A stretch of 38,467 nt of DNA from Prevotellaceae bacterium UBA3627 (lineage in GTDB: Bacteria > Bacteroidota > Bacteroidia > Bacteroidales > Bacteroidaceae). How positions within the stretch are numbered: the first letter of the stretch is position 1; each line of letters opens with the position of its first letter. A program made the position numbers and the translations under genes. Below, one piece after another: positions 8,556 through 15,872 of this stretch. Under the pieces are notes generated by a model. It was not told the origin of the DNA. It saw nothing but the letters and a program-made list of their open reading frames with translations, and did not search any database. Location: the NCBI GenBank assembly GCA_002373375.1, contig DFLE01000003.1, forward strand, positions 491 through 38,957, given 5' to 3'.

Positions 8556-9725
8556 CTATGCCAGCAGAGCCTTGCACATCTCCTCCATCTGAGGCACGTC
8601 TGTATCTTTCATCCTTGAGCGTATGGTGACCACCGGCTCCACTATGGTGACATTCTTCATCGGCTCGATGAGGGCGCGCATGGTCTTGGCAGCCGTCGGT
8701 GCCCATGAGCCGTTCTCAAGCAGCGCCACGGTGCGGTTCTGGTAGTTCTTTATCTGCAGGTGGTAGAGCAGGTCGTGCATAGGTGGGAATACGCCGGCGT
8801 CATAGCTGGCGGCGCAGAGCACCATGCGAGGATAACGGAAGGCATCCTCTATGACCTCTGCCTGGTCCTCACGTGAGAGGTCGCTCACCACTACCTTCGG
8901 ACATCCCATCTGGCGCAGTATCTCACCCACCTTCTCAGCAGCGGCGGCGGTGCCACCGTGTATGCTGGCGTATGCCACGAGCACTCCGTCGGTCTCTGCC
9001 TCATACTTGCTCCATGTGTCATAGAGCTTGACAGCGTTGCTCAGCGCCTCACCCTTGAGAACAGGTCCATGGAGCGGACAGATGGTCTCAATGCTGACAG
9101 TAGCTGCCTTCTTCAGTACGTTCTGTACCTGTACGCCATACTTGCCGCAGATATTGAAGAAGTAACGGCGCGCCTCGCATGCCCAGTCGTCGGTCTCAAA
9201 CTCCAATGCGCCGAACTTACCGAAGCCGTCGGCAGAGAACAGCACCTTCTCGCTTGTCTCATAGCTCATCAGCACCTCAGGCCAGTGCACCATAGGGGCG
9301 GCGATAAACTGCAGCGTATGGCTGCCCAGTGAGAGCGTGTCGCCCTCCTTCACCACCATCAGCCTGCCGTCAAACTGCTCACCGTCGAAGAAGTTTGGTA
9401 TCATCTTCACAGCCTGTGCTGACAGCACGAGTTTCATATCCTTATACTCTTGCATTGCCCATAGGATGAGCGATGAATGGTCAGGCTCCATGTGGTGGCA
9501 CACCAGATAGTCCGGCTGGCGGCCGTCAAGCTCTTTCTTGAGGTTGGCTTTCCACTCCTCAGCCTTGCGGTCGTCGGTGGTATCCATTACAGCTATCTTC
9601 TCGTCAAGGATGACATAGCTGTTATAGCTCATGCCCTCGGGCACTACATACTGGCTCTCAAAGAGGTCTATATCCTTGTCGTCAACGCCTATATAGCGTA
9701 TAGTGTTTGTTACGTCTGTGTACAT
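8556..9725 (-). CDS. Flavodiiron protein (A-type flavoprotein, FprA family)
   Basis: A 389-residue metallo-beta-lactamase-flavodoxin fusion. Diiron ligands are visible: H78-M-E80-P-D82-H83, a His in PMVHWPE (~145), an Asp in FSADGFG (~164) and a His in CPLHGPV (~225). The flavodoxin domain begins near residue 250 (VAYASIHGGTAAAAEKV binds FMN phosphate). The family reduces O2 to water or NO to N2O in anaerobes, in the cytoplasm. I chose the ATG at 9725 rather than the GTG at 9755, because a TACCTTTG promoter box at 9766-9759 would put transcription initiation at about the GTG. No rubredoxin gene is adjacent. Confidence 0.92.
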   Translation of the reverse strand: MYTDVTNTIRYIGVDDKDIDLFESQYVVPEGMSYNSYVILDEKIAVMDTTDDRKAEEWKANLKKELDGRQPDYLVCHHMEPDHSSLILWAMQEYKDMKLVLSAQAVKMIPNFFDGEQFDGRLMVVKEGDTLSLGSHTLQFIAAPMVHWPEVLMSYETSEKVLFSADGFGKFGALEFETDDWACEARRYFFNICGKYGVQVQNVLKKAATVSIETICPLHGPVLKGEALSNAVKLYDTWSKYEAETDGVLVAYASIHGGTAAAAEKVGEILRQMGCPKVVVSDLSREDQAEVIEDAFRYPRMVLCAASYDAGVFPPMHDLLYHLQIKNYQNRTVALLENGSWAPTAAKTMRALIEPMKNVTIVEPVVTIRSRMKDTDVPQMEEMCKALLA

Positions 9726-9758
9726 AAGTGTTTTTTGTGTTTTTACTTCTATCACTCA

Positions 9759-9790
9759 CAAAGGTACGATTTTTTTTTTTATTCTGCAAC
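9759..9790 (-). promoter_or_regulatory. Promoter of the flavodiiron gene
   Basis: On the minus strand TTG, then 20 nt including an A11 run, then TACCTTTG (plus 9759-9766). This matches TTTG-N19/20-TAnnTTTG in the -7 box and spacing, and leaves a leader of roughly 25-30 nt before the ATG at 9725. Confidence 0.65.
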
Positions 9791-9858
9791 AATAAATATT
9801 AATGTTTGTTAAATAACTTTTTGTTTTCTACTCTTACCCATGTTATAAAGGTGTTATT

Positions 9859-9889
9859 TTTGCTCTTTCAGTTTTTCTTCGTAATTTTG
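9859..9889 (+). promoter_or_regulatory. Promoter of the CDP-alcohol transferase operon
   Basis: TTTG at 9859-9862, a 19-nt spacer, then TAATTTTG at 9882-9889: a full match to the Bacteroidetes consensus. The leader to the ATG at 9936 is about 40 nt. Confidence 0.75.
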
Positions 9890-9935
9890 CACGAGCAAAT
9901 TCTATATATAATATAGGAGAGCAGAGACTAACAAA

Positions 9936-10925
9936 ATGAATGAAAAAATACAAAAAACGCTGAAATCCTCTGAGACGGAGGACTGGCTTGACTTGCACGT
10001 GGTGCGTCCAATGTGCTATTACCTTGCGGCATTTCTCGCAAAGTTTGATGTACACCCCAATACCGTGACTATATGGTCAATGATTATAGGCGCAGGCAGC
10101 GCATACCTGTTTGCACAGGGGTGCTTCTATTATGACGGCATGCACGGGCTGCTCGTCAACATCATAGCCATAGCCTTGCTTTGTATAGCTGACATCCTTG
10201 ACTGTACCGACGGACAGTTGGCACGCCTGACGGGCAAGAAGAGTCCGATGGGCAGAATACTTGACGGAGTGGCAGGCTTTGCATGGTTCGTACCTATATA
10301 TGTAGCGCTGGTATATCGTTTCTATCAGCACCACGAGATAGAGTTCTCATTCCTCGGCATAGCCGACACGGAGCAGAACACATGGATAGCTACCGCCGTA
10401 GTCTTCATTCTCGGTGTAATCAGCGGCGTGTGGGGCATAGCAGGGCAGCAGCGACTGGCTGACTACTATATACAGGCCCACCTGTACTTCCTGAAGGGAG
10501 AGAAGGGCAGCGAGCTTGACAACTCTGCATCAGAGCGCGCCAAATATGAGGGCATGACAAAGGAGAACACCTCATGGGCTGAGCGCTATTTCCAGAAGTC
10601 ATACATAGGATATACGGAGAAACAGGAGGCCGTGACACCTGAGTTCCAGAAACTCATGGGCAAGCTGCGCAGCAAGTATGGCACTGCTGAGAATATTCCT
10701 GCAGAGATACGCAAGGACTTCCACGATGCGTCACTACCGGTGATATTCTGGAACGGACTGCTGACATTCAATTTCCGCTCTATGTGGCTTTTCATCTTCT
10801 GTCTGCTTGACATCCCTGCCATGAACTTCGTATGGGAGATATTCGCCATGGGTGCACTGTACCATTATGTAAAGCATCGTCATGAGGCATTCTGCAAGAA
10901 GATAGCAGAAAAGATAAAGGATTGA
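9936..10925 (+). CDS. CDP-alcohol phosphatidyltransferase-like membrane protein with altered active-site motif
   Basis: A 329-residue membrane protein with the CDP-alcohol phosphotransferase motif D89-x2-D92-G93-x2-A96-R97-x8-G106-x3-D110. The family normally ends this motif with x3-D, but residue 114 here is Gly (GVAG). That eighth position is the proposed general base. Several hydrophobic segments (about 45-65, 72-90, 112-130, 150-170 and a C-terminal group) fit the fold. There is a long soluble insert between about 180 and 260. The family joins a CDP-activated lipid or alcohol to an alcohol acceptor. The substrate cannot be told from sequence. The downstream gene, 22 nt away, is a flippase-like protein, suggesting a shared role in making and moving a phospholipid or glycolipid precursor. 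Confidence 0.8.
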   Translation: MNEKIQKTLKSSETEDWLDLHVVRPMCYYLAAFLAKFDVHPNTVTIWSMIIGAGSAYLFAQGCFYYDGMHGLLVNIIAIALLCIADILDCTDGQLARLTGKKSPMGRILDGVAGFAWFVPIYVALVYRFYQHHEIEFSFLGIADTEQNTWIATAVVFILGVISGVWGIAGQQRLADYYIQAHLYFLKGEKGSELDNSASERAKYEGMTKENTSWAERYFQKSYIGYTEKQEAVTPEFQKLMGKLRSKYGTAENIPAEIRKDFHDASLPVIFWNGLLTFNFRSMWLFIFCLLDIPAMNFVWEIFAMGALYHYVKHRHEAFCKKIAEKIKD

Positions 10926-10947
10926 GGAACTGAAAAACTGAAGTGTT

Positions 10948-12024
10948 GTGACTAAGAAGACGCTAAATAACATATTCTTTCTCGCAGGCGTGGCTTGCGT
11001 GGTGGTGATGCTGCTGACGTTTGACATCAGCTTCAAGGAACTGTGGTATCACCTGTGCACCGCAGGCTACTGGCTCATACCGGTCATCGGCGTGTGGATA
11101 TTTATCTACGGACTCAACGCCTTGGCTTGGCGCGCTATAATAAAGGGCAACACCGACCCTGACGAGCATGTGGGGTTCTGGAGAATATACAAGCTCACCA
11201 TATCAGGATATGCGCTGAACTACGCCACTCCTGTAGGCGGACTGGGCGGCGAGCCATACCGAATACTTGAACTGACGAAGGACATCTCAAAGGAGCATGC
11301 CACATCATCGGTGATACTTTATGCCATGATGCACTTCTTCGCACACTTCTGGTTTTGGTTCTCCTCCATCTTCATCTACGTGGCACTGGTACTCATAGGC
11401 GACCTGCCTATCAATACCACCATCGGCATAACGCTGGGAGCCATCGCACTGTTCTGCATGGCTGCCTTCTGGCTTTTCCAGAAGGGATATAAAGGCGGAC
11501 TGGTTATCAACGTCATGAAGTTCCTGTCAAAGATTCCGGGACTGAAAGGTTGGAGCAAGCGCTTCACCGAGCACCACCGCACGTCACTCGAGAACATAGA
11601 CAAACAGATAGCTGCACTGCACAGTCAGGACAAGCGTGCCTTCTATACCAGCTTTTTCCTTGAATATATGTCGCGCGTGGTGCAGAGTCTTGAGATAATG
11701 TTCATGCTCCTGATGTTCGACATAGATTGTGGTGGTGGCTTTGCCGGATACGCACTCGTATTCCTCCATTCCATTCTGATACTGTCGTTTACCACACTGT
11801 GTGCCAACCTCATAGGTTTCCTGCCTATGCAGCTCGGTGTGCAGGAGGGCGGCTTCATGCTCTCCATACCTGCCACAATAGGTCACTCGGTGCGCGCCGC
11901 ACTGTCGCCGCAGAAACTCATTGCCGTAGGCTTCTACGTCAGTCTTATCTGCCGCGTAAGGGAGATACTATGGATTCTCATCGGCATAGTGCTGATGAAG
12001 ATGTGGAACAAGGATGAAGGATGA
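10948..12024 (+). CDS. Flippase-like integral membrane protein (LPG synthase TM/UPF0104 family)
   Basis: A 358-residue protein with about eight hydrophobic segments and the family hallmarks ALNYATPVGGLGGEPYRI (~residues 88-105) and LIGFLPMQLGVQEGG (~288-302). These match the transmembrane part of lysylphosphatidylglycerol synthases without the soluble aminoacyl-transferase domain. Such stand-alone proteins are thought to flip or bind lipids. GTG at 10948 is the only reasonable start; no in-frame ATG precedes the first helix. It probably forms an operon with the CDP-alcohol transferase gene. The last codons (KDEG) and the stop are made by the purine-rich repeat that follows, so the C-terminus has been shaped by that repeat. 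Confidence 0.82.
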   Translation: MTKKTLNNIFFLAGVACVVVMLLTFDISFKELWYHLCTAGYWLIPVIGVWIFIYGLNALAWRAIIKGNTDPDEHVGFWRIYKLTISGYALNYATPVGGLGGEPYRILELTKDISKEHATSSVILYAMMHFFAHFWFWFSSIFIYVALVLIGDLPINTTIGITLGAIALFCMAAFWLFQKGYKGGLVINVMKFLSKIPGLKGWSKRFTEHHRTSLENIDKQIAALHSQDKRAFYTSFFLEYMSRVVQSLEIMFMLLMFDIDCGGGFAGYALVFLHSILILSFTTLCANLIGFLPMQLGVQEGGFMLSIPATIGHSVRAALSPQKLIAVGFYVSLICRVREILWILIGIVLMKMWNKDEG

Positions 12025-12203
12025 AGGGATGAAGGATGAAGGGATGAGAGATTAAGGATGAGAGATGAAAGATGAAGGATGAAGGAAGAAGGATGAAGGG
12101 GGAAGGATGAAGGGGGAAGGATGAAGGGGGAAGGAAGAAGGATGAAGGGATGAGAGATTAAGGATTAAAGATGAGAGATTAAGGATTAAAGATGAGGGAT
12201 TAA
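12013..12203. repeat. Purine-rich GATGAAGG-type degenerate tandem repeat
   Basis: About 190 bp almost purely A/G/T built from units such as GGATGAAGG, GATGAGAGATTAAGG and GATGAAGGGGGAAGG. Sub-blocks recur (AGGATTAAAGATGAG about every 29 bp near the end). It includes the stop of the flippase-like gene and ends a few bases before the next start. A related sequence is found inside miaB at 23407-23481. Confidence 0.85.
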
Positions 12204-12206
12204 TAT

Positions 12207-12875
12207 ATGAAAAAGTTTCTCTGCATAATAATGATGATGATGTGTGCGTTCATTAATAACATGGCCGCACCTGGCAGTACCGACAACGACGAGAAGAGCT
12301 TCACCGTGGAGCCTTTAAGCAATGCCGTGATTGAAAGGATGAAAGGGAAGTCTCTGCCAGCAGACAAAGTGCAATGGGCTAAGGCCGAACTGCGTTATGT
12401 GAGTGTGTTGCACATAGGCATCGACGGCAAGACGCACAAGGGCGAGATAGTGTGCAACAAGCTGATAGCCGAGGACCTGTGTGAGATATTCCTTGCCCTG
12501 TATCGTCAGCGTTATGTTATTGAGAGCATAGCCCTCGTTGATGAATATGGCGGTAATGACGATGCATCAATGCGCGCCAATAATACCAGTTGCTTCAACT
12601 ACCGTATGGTGGACGGCACCAACCGTCTGTCAAACCATGGTCGCGGATTGGCCATTGACATCAATCCGCTGTATAACCCTTGGGTGCGCGGCACTAAGGT
12701 GGACCCCGTAGAGGGACGTCCGTATGCCTTTAACCGTAACAAGGTAAAGGCTAAGGTGCCTATCATCACTATTAATGATGCCTGCTACAAACTGTTCAGG
12801 AAACACGGTTTCACATGGGGCGGCAGTTGGCGCTCAAGCAAGGACTACCAGCATTTTGAGAAGGTACAGAAATAA
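12207..12875 (+). CDS. Secreted M15-family metallopeptidase (VanY/D,D-carboxypeptidase-like)
   Basis: A 222-residue protein with an N-terminal signal peptide (MKKFLCIIMMMMCAFINNMAA). Zinc ligands of the M15 fold are visible: H144 and D151 in LSNHGRGLAIDINP, and H216 in SKDYQHFEK. SxHxxGxAxD is slightly varied to SNHGRGLAID. A conserved N-terminal fold (WAKAELRYVSVLHIGIDGKTHKGEIVCN) precedes it. The family trims cell-wall peptides in the periplasm (D,D-carboxypeptidase or L-Ala-D-Glu type). It begins 3 nt after the purine-rich repeat, so that repeat forms its leader. A hairpin follows the stop. Confidence 0.87.
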   Translation: MKKFLCIIMMMMCAFINNMAAPGSTDNDEKSFTVEPLSNAVIERMKGKSLPADKVQWAKAELRYVSVLHIGIDGKTHKGEIVCNKLIAEDLCEIFLALYRQRYVIESIALVDEYGGNDDASMRANNTSCFNYRMVDGTNRLSNHGRGLAIDINPLYNPWVRGTKVDPVEGRPYAFNRNKVKAKVPIITINDACYKLFRKHGFTWGGSWRSSKDYQHFEKVQK

Positions 12876-12880
12876 AAAAA

Positions 12881-12901
12881 GGCGTAAGACTACCTTACGC
12901 C
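12881..12901 (-). terminator. 8-bp hairpin with T tract only on the minus strand
   Basis: Arms GGCGTAAG (12881-12888) and CTTACGCC (12894-12901). The A7 run upstream becomes a T7 run downstream when read on the minus strand; on the plus strand no T run follows. It ends 7 nt before the ATG of the HAD gene, so on the plus strand it may instead affect translation. Confidence 0.6.
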
Positions 12902-12908
12902 ATACACA

Positions 12909-13757
12909 ATGGATTGTTCTTATATCATAGCACTTGACCTTGACGGCACACTGACCAATGACCGCAAGGAGATAACACCACGCACCCGTGAGCTGCTTAT
13001 AACACTGCAACGCAAGGGAGCGAGGGTATGTCTTGCCTCAGGCAGACCGCCCTACGGCATGCGTCCGCTGGCAGAACAGTTGCGCATGGGCGACTACGGA
13101 GGGGTGCTTCTGTGTTATAACGGAGGCTACATAGAGGAGTGTTCCACGGGAAAAATACTGACAGAGAGATTCTTAGGCGATGATCTTCCAGGGCACGATG
13201 ATGCCCTGCTGAAGCGATTGCACATGTGGCAACAGAAGACCGGCATGACGCTTATGACTTATCACGAGGATAAGATATACACAGAGCATCCTGACGACCC
13301 ATACGTGGCACAGTCATCACGCAACAACAAGATGAGGGTGGTGGGCGTAAAAGACTTTCTGCATAACGTGCCGCGCCCTGTCAACAAATGCCTCATGGTG
13401 GGTAGTCCTGAACTGGTTAAGAAATGGGAGTTTGACATGGCTATTGATTTTCACGCCCGACTGCATATACTCCACTCCACACCTTATTTCATAGAGATAC
13501 TGCCACTGCACATAGACAAGGGTAAGGCACTCAAGAATCTGCTGACACACTACGGTATGACTGCCGACCGCCTCATAGCCTTCGGCGACAGCCATAACGA
13601 CATAGGAATGCTCACCGCGGCAGGCATCGGCGTTGCAATGGGCAATGCTGAGGAAGAGGTGAAGCAAGCCGCCGACTGCATCACGCAGTCAAATGAAGAA
13701 GACGGTGTATATCACTTTTTACTAAGATATTTTCACGAGGCACTCTCTCCCAATTGA
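12909..13757 (+). CDS. Cof-type HAD-superfamily sugar-phosphate phosphatase
   Basis: A 282-residue protein. Motif I is LDLDGT with nucleophile D10 and acid/base D12; motif II is the Ser in LASGRPP (S44). The Lys of motif III is in HIDKGKAL (~204-206), and motif IV is GDSHNDIGML (D227, D231). A large C2-type cap lies between about 90 and 190. The Cof/YbiV subfamily dephosphorylates cytosolic sugar phosphates or flavin/PLP-type substrates; specificity is unknown. The last 77 bp overlap the 3' end of gluQRS on the opposite strand. Confidence 0.9.
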   Translation: MDCSYIIALDLDGTLTNDRKEITPRTRELLITLQRKGARVCLASGRPPYGMRPLAEQLRMGDYGGVLLCYNGGYIEECSTGKILTERFLGDDLPGHDDALLKRLHMWQQKTGMTLMTYHEDKIYTEHPDDPYVAQSSRNNKMRVVGVKDFLHNVPRPVNKCLMVGSPELVKKWEFDMAIDFHARLHILHSTPYFIEILPLHIDKGKALKNLLTHYGMTADRLIAFGDSHNDIGMLTAAGIGVAMGNAEEEVKQAADCITQSNEEDGVYHFLLRYFHEALSPN

Positions 13758-14613
13758 AGAGAGGGATGAGCCGCTCTGCCGTCATCGGCACCGGCTCTGG
13801 TATTATGTTGGCAAGATAAGCCAACGCACCTATTATTTCCTCACTACTATGCTCCTCACGCAAAGCACCGAGGTCAAGGCTCTTGTCACGTTTTGACAAG
13901 CGCTGTCCGTCTGCGTTACACAACAAAGGCAGATGGACAAAACGAGGCATAGGGAAGTCGAGCAAACGTGCCACATACATCTGCTGCGGTGATGACAACA
14001 GCAGGTCACGTCCACGCACCACCTCCGTCACACCCATCAAGGCATCATCTATCACAACCACCAACTGATAAGCCCACGCACCGTCGCGCCGTCGTATGAT
14101 GAAGTCGCCCACCTGGCGCTGCATATCCACACTCTGTTCTCCGTAATGTCCGTCACAGAAAGATATCACCTCATCATTCACCATCAGCCTCATCGATGCA
14201 GGCTTGTCCATAGGTGGCATGCCCAGCAATGAGCGGCATGTGCCTTTATACACTACCCTGCCGTCACTCTCATGCGGGGCCTGGGTAGCCAGCAAGTCAT
14301 GACGCGTGCAGTAGCAGGGGTAAACGAGTCCCCTGCCCTGCAACACATCATAATAATGCTTGTATATATCGCCACGCTCACTCTGCCATACCGGCTCACC
14401 GTCCCATGGAAGTCCCAGCCACTCCAAGTCACGCATAAGCAGTTCGGCATACTCTTTACGTGAGCGGTCGCGGTCTATGTCCTCTATGCGCAACAGCCAG
14501 CGGCCACCTTGCGAACGTACCGACAACCACGAGAGGAGTGCGCTGAACACATTGCCCAGATGCATCCTCCCCGTAGGCGATGGGGCAAACCTGCCCGTAG
14601 GAACCGCCGTCAC
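13681..14613 (-). CDS. gluQRS: Glutamyl-queuosine tRNA(Asp) synthetase
   Basis: A 310-residue truncated glutamyl-tRNA synthetase. It has RFAPSPTGRMHLG (HIGH-like motif at 17-20) and a zinc site CYC...VVYKGTC of the C-x-C-x(n)-Y-x3-C form. The KMSKS-like motif is LSKRDK. The anticodon-binding domain of full GluRS is absent. The enzyme attaches glutamate to queuosine at position 34 of tRNA-Asp. The GTG start (14613-14611) overlaps the TGA stop of the GH53 gene as GTGA, so translation is coupled to a carbohydrate operon, which is unusual. The 3' end overlaps the HAD gene by 77 bp. Confidence 0.9.
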   Translation of the reverse strand: MTAVPTGRFAPSPTGRMHLGNVFSALLSWLSVRSQGGRWLLRIEDIDRDRSRKEYAELLMRDLEWLGLPWDGEPVWQSERGDIYKHYYDVLQGRGLVYPCYCTRHDLLATQAPHESDGRVVYKGTCRSLLGMPPMDKPASMRLMVNDEVISFCDGHYGEQSVDMQRQVGDFIIRRRDGAWAYQLVVVIDDALMGVTEVVRGRDLLLSSPQQMYVARLLDFPMPRFVHLPLLCNADGQRLSKRDKSLDLGALREEHSSEEIIGALAYLANIIPEPVPMTAERLIPLFNWERVPRENILVKSDIHRLLHLTA

Positions 14614-15752
14614 TCTGCGCCCTCCTTGAATACGTCAAGAGCTGTTGTTGGCTTACCACCATCGAAACATCCCTTCTTGTAACCGCCGTTGTAGCCGTTA
14701 GGTGCCTCAGGCTCCCAGTAGAAGATGCCTGCGAGGTGACCTGTGGCAGTACCGTCGGTCATGAGTTTGGTGATGGCAGACTTGCAAGCGTCAGCCTGGT
14801 CGTAGTCCATGCCAAACTCTACCACCATCACGTCCTTGCCATAGGTGTTGTAAGCCTGCTGGATGTTGCTTACGGCAGAAGCTATGTAGTCAGACCAAGA
14901 GTCGTTCTCAGGATAGAGCGAGATGCCTATGATGTCATACTTGCCGCCGTTAGTCTTCAGGTTTCCGAAGATACGAGAGTAGAGGCCCCACTGGTTGCCG
15001 CTGTCAATGTGTACTATCACCTTGCTGTCAGGGAAAACAGCCTTCACTGCATCATAGCCTGCATTGACGAGCGTGGCAAACTGCGCACCGTTGCTGTAGT
15101 GACCGCCATACGATATGTTTTCGCCTCCTGCCTCTGCCTGGTACATCATGCCGTTGCGTGTCTCGTTGCCTATCTGCACCCACTCTGGCTCTATGTCGTA
15201 GGCCTTGAGCTTGTTCATCATCGTAGTGACGTGTGCCGCCACGGCAGCCTTCAGCTGGTCGAAGGTATAGTCCTTCCATGCCGCAGGTATTATCTGGTTG
15301 CTTGGGTCAGCCCATGTATCAGAGAAGTGGAAGTCTATCATCAGGCGCAGGCCCAGCGCATTAGCGCGGCGAGCCTTGATGAGCACGTCGTCCATGTTGT
15401 TCCAGCCGTCGGCAGGGTTCACCCACACACGCAGACGTATGGAGTTTACACCGCAGTCATCCTTCAGCAGCGTCATCAGTTCCTTCTCGGTACCGCCCTG
15501 GTTATAGAACTTCATGCCCTCTGCCTCCATCTGCGTCAGCCAACTGACGTCGGCACCCTTAGGGAATGTGGTGCGGTCTATTACAACGGGAGTCTCGGGT
15601 GTCACGTTAGAGAGGTCGGTCTTTGGGTTGTCAGCATCAGAGCAGGCGGTCAAAGCCAAAAGCAGTGAGAGACCCACCCCTGCCCTCCCTGTGAGGGAGG
15701 GGGAGCAGAATGTCTTTACCGCTTGTGATATCTTATTATATAATGTCTTCAT
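14610..15752 (-). CDS. GH53 endo-beta-1,4-galactanase, lipoprotein
   Basis: A 380-residue enzyme. A long lipoprotein signal peptide ends in the lipobox LTAC37. The GH53 core starts near residue 64 (GADVSWLTQME). The acid/base is E197 in WVQIGNE and the nucleophile is E312 in VMVVEFG; RLRVWV and IDFHFSDTWADP are family motifs. GH53 cleaves internal beta-1,4-galactosyl bonds of type I arabinogalactan and pectic galactan. As a lipoprotein in a susCD operon it is likely surface exposed and supplies oligosaccharides to SusCD. Residues 16-28 (CSPSLTGRAGVGL) are encoded by a GC-rich palindromic repeat inserted in frame upstream of the hydrophobic core. Confidence 0.93.
   Translation of the reverse strand: MKTLYNKISQAVKTFCSPSLTGRAGVGLSLLLALTACSDADNPKTDLSNVTPETPVVIDRTTFPKGADVSWLTQMEAEGMKFYNQGGTEKELMTLLKDDCGVNSIRLRVWVNPADGWNNMDDVLIKARRANALGLRLMIDFHFSDTWADPSNQIIPAAWKDYTFDQLKAAVAAHVTTMMNKLKAYDIEPEWVQIGNETRNGMMYQAEAGGENISYGGHYSNGAQFATLVNAGYDAVKAVFPDSKVIVHIDSGNQWGLYSRIFGNLKTNGGKYDIIGISLYPENDSWSDYIASAVSNIQQAYNTYGKDVMVVEFGMDYDQADACKSAITKLMTDGTATGHLAGIFYWEPEAPNGYNGGYKKGCFDGGKPTTALDVFKEGAE
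15670..15706 (-). repeat. GC-rich palindromic element, copy 1 (in frame in GH53 gene)
   Basis: Core hairpin CCCTCCCTGTGAGGGAGGG on the plus strand (8-bp arms, GTG loop). Read on the coding (minus) strand it gives the codons for CSPSLTGRAGVGL in the signal peptide. Reverse complement of copy 2 with one mismatch over about 32 bp. Confidence 0.9.
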
Positions 15753-15785
15753 CTATCTTTGTTTTTTTAGTTTTTTTATAGTGCC

Positions 15786-15825
15786 TATAGTAACTATAGT
15801 GATAATAGTATCTATAGTTACTATA
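15786..15825. repeat. TATAGT palindrome in the susE-GH53 junction
   Basis: Perfect 14-bp arms (15786-15799 and 15812-15825) around a 12-nt loop. Each arm is itself nearly palindromic (TATAGTAACTATA). An almost identical block recurs at 17650-17691. On the minus strand it is followed by an A-rich leader, not a T run, so it is unlikely to be a terminator. Confidence 0.8.
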
Positions 15826-15838
15826 AGGCTTCTTTTTT

Positions 15839-15872
15839 CTCCCTCCCTCACGGGGAGGGCAGGGGTGGGTCT
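15839..15872 (+). repeat. GC-rich palindromic element, copy 2 (at the susE-like stop)
   Basis: Orientation opposite to copy 1. Its last two bases overlap the TAG stop (15873-15871) of the SusE-like gene. One base differs in the hairpin loop region (ACGGGG instead of ACAGGG). Confidence 0.9.

Noticed and set aside
9726..9755. GTG start at 9755 for the flavodiiron protein
   Set aside because: It lies at or upstream of the expected transcription start given the TACCTTTG box at 9766-9759; the ATG at 9725 also fits the family N-terminus.
14736..15668. Long plus-strand ORF (310 codons) opposite the GH53 gene
   Set aside because: It is antisense to a gene with a complete family fold and active site, has no recognisable domain, and arises from codon bias on the other strand.
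15786..15825. Rho-independent terminator within the PUL
   Set aside because: On the minus (transcribed) strand the hairpin is followed by an A-rich leader rather than a T run.
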